The notes under the pieces were generated by a model. It was not told the origin of the DNA, did no database searches, and saw nothing but the letters and a program-made list of their open reading frames with translations. From positions 7,472,501-7,536,500 of the forward strand of contig NZ_CP047146.1 of the NCBI RefSeq assembly GCF_009834125.1: a stretch of 64,000 nt of DNA, in the 5' to 3' direction. Source of the DNA: Streptomyces sp. GS7. Lineage in GTDB: Bacteria > Actinomycetota > Actinomycetes > Streptomycetales > Streptomycetaceae. How positions within the stretch are numbered: the first letter of the stretch is position 1; every line of letters starts with the position of its first letter. Positions 62,602 through 64,000 of this stretch are shown in pieces. Both the position numbers and the translations under genes were made by a program.

Positions 62602-63450
62602 TCAGTGCTCGTAGAAGCCCTGCCCACTCTTGCGGCCGATATCGCCCGCATCGACCATCCGCCGCATGATCTCCGGCGGCGCGAACTTCTCGTCCTGGGA
62701 CTCGGTGTAGATGTTCTCGGTGGCGTGCAGCAGGATGTCGACGCCGGTCAGGTCCGCGGTGGCCAGCGGCCCCATCGCGTGGCCGAAGCCGAGCTTGCAG
62801 GCGGTGTCGATGTCCTCGGCGCTGGCGACGCCCGACTCGTAGAGCTTGGCGGCCTCGACGACCAGCGCCGAGATCAGCCGGGTGGTGACGAAGCCGGCCA
62901 CGTCGCGGTTGACGACGACACAGGTCTTGCCCACGGACTCGGCGAACTCCCGTGCCGTGGCGAGGGTTTCGTCGCTGGTCTTGTAACCGCGCACCAGCTC
63001 GCACAGCTGCATCATCGGCACCGGCGAGAAGAAGTGGGTACCCACGACCCGCTCGGGGCGGGAGGTGGCCGCGGCGATCTTGGTGATCGGGATGGCCGAG
63101 GTGTTGGAGGCCAGCACCGCGTCGTCCTTGGCGAGCTTGTCCAGCGCCTGGAAGATCTCCCGCTTGACGTCGATCCTCTCGAAGACGGCCTCGACGACGA
63201 TGTCCGCGTCGGCGACCGCGTCCAGGTCGGTCGTGGTGGTGATGCGGGCCAGCGCCTGCTCGGCGGCCGAGGCGTCCAGCTTGCCCTTGGCCACGAACTT
63301 CTCGTACGAGCTCTGGATGCCGCCCTTGCCGCGGGCCAGCGCCTCATCCGTCACATCGCGGAGCACCACGTCCCAGCCCGCCTGAGCCGAGACCTGCGCG
63401 ATACCGGAACCCATGAGTCCGGCGCCGATGACGGCGAGCTTCTTTGCCAC
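62602..63450 (-). CDS. 3-hydroxybutyryl-CoA dehydrogenase
   Basis: 282 aa. N-terminal Rossmann domain (KLAVIGAGLMGSGIAQV), ADIVVEAVFERIDVKREIF, catalytic-region SNTSAIPITKIA and GTHFFSPVPMMQLCELV (catalytic His), and the C-terminal helical domain with VNRDVAGFVTTRLISALVVEAAKL. It reduces acetoacetyl-CoA to (S)-3-hydroxybutyryl-CoA with NAD(P)H or works in beta-oxidation. GTG 63450 has GAGGGG 6 nt upstream and is preferred to the longer in-frame extension, which lacks family similarity. Confidence 0.94.
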   Translation of the reverse strand: MAKKLAVIGAGLMGSGIAQVSAQAGWDVVLRDVTDEALARGKGGIQSSYEKFVAKGKLDASAAEQALARITTTTDLDAVADADIVVEAVFERIDVKREIFQALDKLAKDDAVLASNTSAIPITKIAAATSRPERVVGTHFFSPVPMMQLCELVRGYKTSDETLATAREFAESVGKTCVVVNRDVAGFVTTRLISALVVEAAKLYESGVASAEDIDTACKLGFGHAMGPLATADLTGVDILLHATENIYTESQDEKFAPPEIMRRMVDAGDIGRKSGQGFYEH

Positions 63451-63563
63451 TGCTGTCCCCTCACACCCTGTGCATTTGACGGTCCTCAGTGACGTTAGCG
63501 GTCGTTGGCGATCGATTGGTGGGTAAGAGATGCGCGTCACTCGCCGCCGTCACCCGCCCTTCC

Positions 63564-63645
63564 CCAAGCTCTCGACCGCGTTCGAACAGGGGAGACCCCG
63601 ATCCAAGCTCTCCCCTGCGTTCGAGCAGGGGAGACCCCGCGCCCC
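63564..63645. repeat. REP-like 39-bp repeat pair
   Basis: CCAAGCTCTC occurs at 63564 and 63603, a 39-bp period, each copy ending GGGGAGACCCCG. The second copy forms a perfect hairpin TCTCCCCTG / CAGGGGAGA (63609-63617, 63626-63634). This is the clearest copy of the REP-like family in the window. Confidence 0.75.
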
Positions 63646-63728
63646 GCGGCGAGGCCCTTCGGGCCGCAGCCCGGCCTCCATGACGGACATCACACCGGCG
63701 CGGCTCGCCCCGCACCCCCTGAGGGCCG

Positions 63729-64000
63729 TCATGCGGCCGCCCGCACCGCGGAGTTGAGGACCTTTCCGCTCGGCGGCTCCCCGGCCTCGCCGGGCAGGTC
63801 CGGCGCCTCGCCGGCGCCCTCGGCAGGGCCGCGGCGGCGGAGCGCCTCGTGGGCGCCGCGGGCCTTCAGGCCCTGGTGCGCCCAGCGGGCCTGACCCGCT
63901 GTCAGACAGGGCGGGCACGCCACGTCCCGGGGCTCCCTCACCGGGTCCGCGTCCGCCGCCGTACCGGCCGGTGCACCACGGCGCTCCGGCCGCCACGTCG
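63729..64000 (-). CDS. C-terminal end of an unidentified protein (5' end outside window)
   Basis: An open minus-strand frame enters from the right edge and stops at 63729. It encodes RPERRGAPAGTAADADPVRE, then VACPPCLTAGQARWAHQGLKARGAHEALRRRG and a Pro/Glu/Gly-rich tail ending NSAVRAAA. CPPC could be half of a metal site. No family is recognised. The reading frame's codon pattern fits a real gene, but the evidence is limited. Confidence 0.45.
   Translation of the reverse strand, partial: TWRPERRGAPAGTAADADPVREPRDVACPPCLTAGQARWAHQGLKARGAHEALRRRGPAEGAGEAPDLPGEAGEPPSGKVLNSAVRAAA

Overview
High-GC DNA with GTG/TTG starts, four-base stop/start overlaps and an adjacent scy and filP pair identifies this as chromosomal core DNA of a Streptomyces. 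From memory, the gene order matches the S. coelicolor region around SCO5385-SCO5443, read in the opposite direction. I see no phage, IS element, tRNA, rRNA, CRISPR array or complete biosynthetic cluster. About fifty genes are supported, plus partial genes at both edges.

Layout. (1) 1-6.7 kb: GlgE pathway genes glgE (3' end), treS, mak and glgB, all plus strand, linking trehalose and alpha-glucan. (2) 6.8-10.7 kb: a DctA-type dicarboxylate transporter divergent from a CitA/DcuS-type two-component system. (3) 10.8-13.9 kb: a sugar ABC importer with a lipoprotein and two permeases but no ATPase. (4) 14.1-18.5 kb: an HTH regulator and a MacB-like ABC pair. (5) 18.5-24.7 kb: central carbon genes pfkA, pta, ackA and pyk. 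(6) 24.8-29.0 kb: a three-gene envelope/secreted cluster of unknown function (DUF6230, DUF6114 and a Ser/Pro-rich protein) and a thioredoxin-TPR protein. (7) 29.4-34.6 kb: a TetR regulator, then a nucleotide-sugar dehydratase and a MurG paralogue divergent from an OmpR-type two-component system. (8) 34.7-45.5 kb: short-chain acyl-CoA metabolism (icmA, meaB, a thiolase and mce), interspersed with two MarR regulators, an MFS/ArsR pair, two DUF3817 membrane proteins and a short AIM24-like protein. (9) 45.7-56 kb: the polar-growth cytoskeleton genes scy and filP, followed by two duplicated ABC exporter pairs with long proline-rich tails. (10) 56-64 kb: a small Zn-ribbon-like protein, a flavin oxidoreductase, an SCO5389-family protein, the mismatch endonuclease nucS, a membrane STAND-type NTPase, a STAS protein and a hydroxybutyryl-CoA dehydrogenase.

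How the genes fit together. Most of the window is housekeeping carbon metabolism (glycogen/trehalose, glycolysis, acetate overflow, propionyl/isobutyryl-CoA handling) beside the tip-growth machinery. The most unusual parts are: the MurG-paralogue/dehydratase pair sharing a 63-bp intergenic region with a two-component system; the DUF6230/DUF6114 cluster with a 640-bp upstream region rich in TTAC...GTAA palindromes; repeated GTMML motifs in an exporter permease; an exact 51-residue duplication in Scy; a 54-bp tandem repeat in the GlgB N-terminus; and a STAS protein with Ala at the usual phospho-Ser. Several genes have a -10 hexamer 6-8 nt before the start and no Shine-Dalgarno, as expected for leaderless mRNAs.
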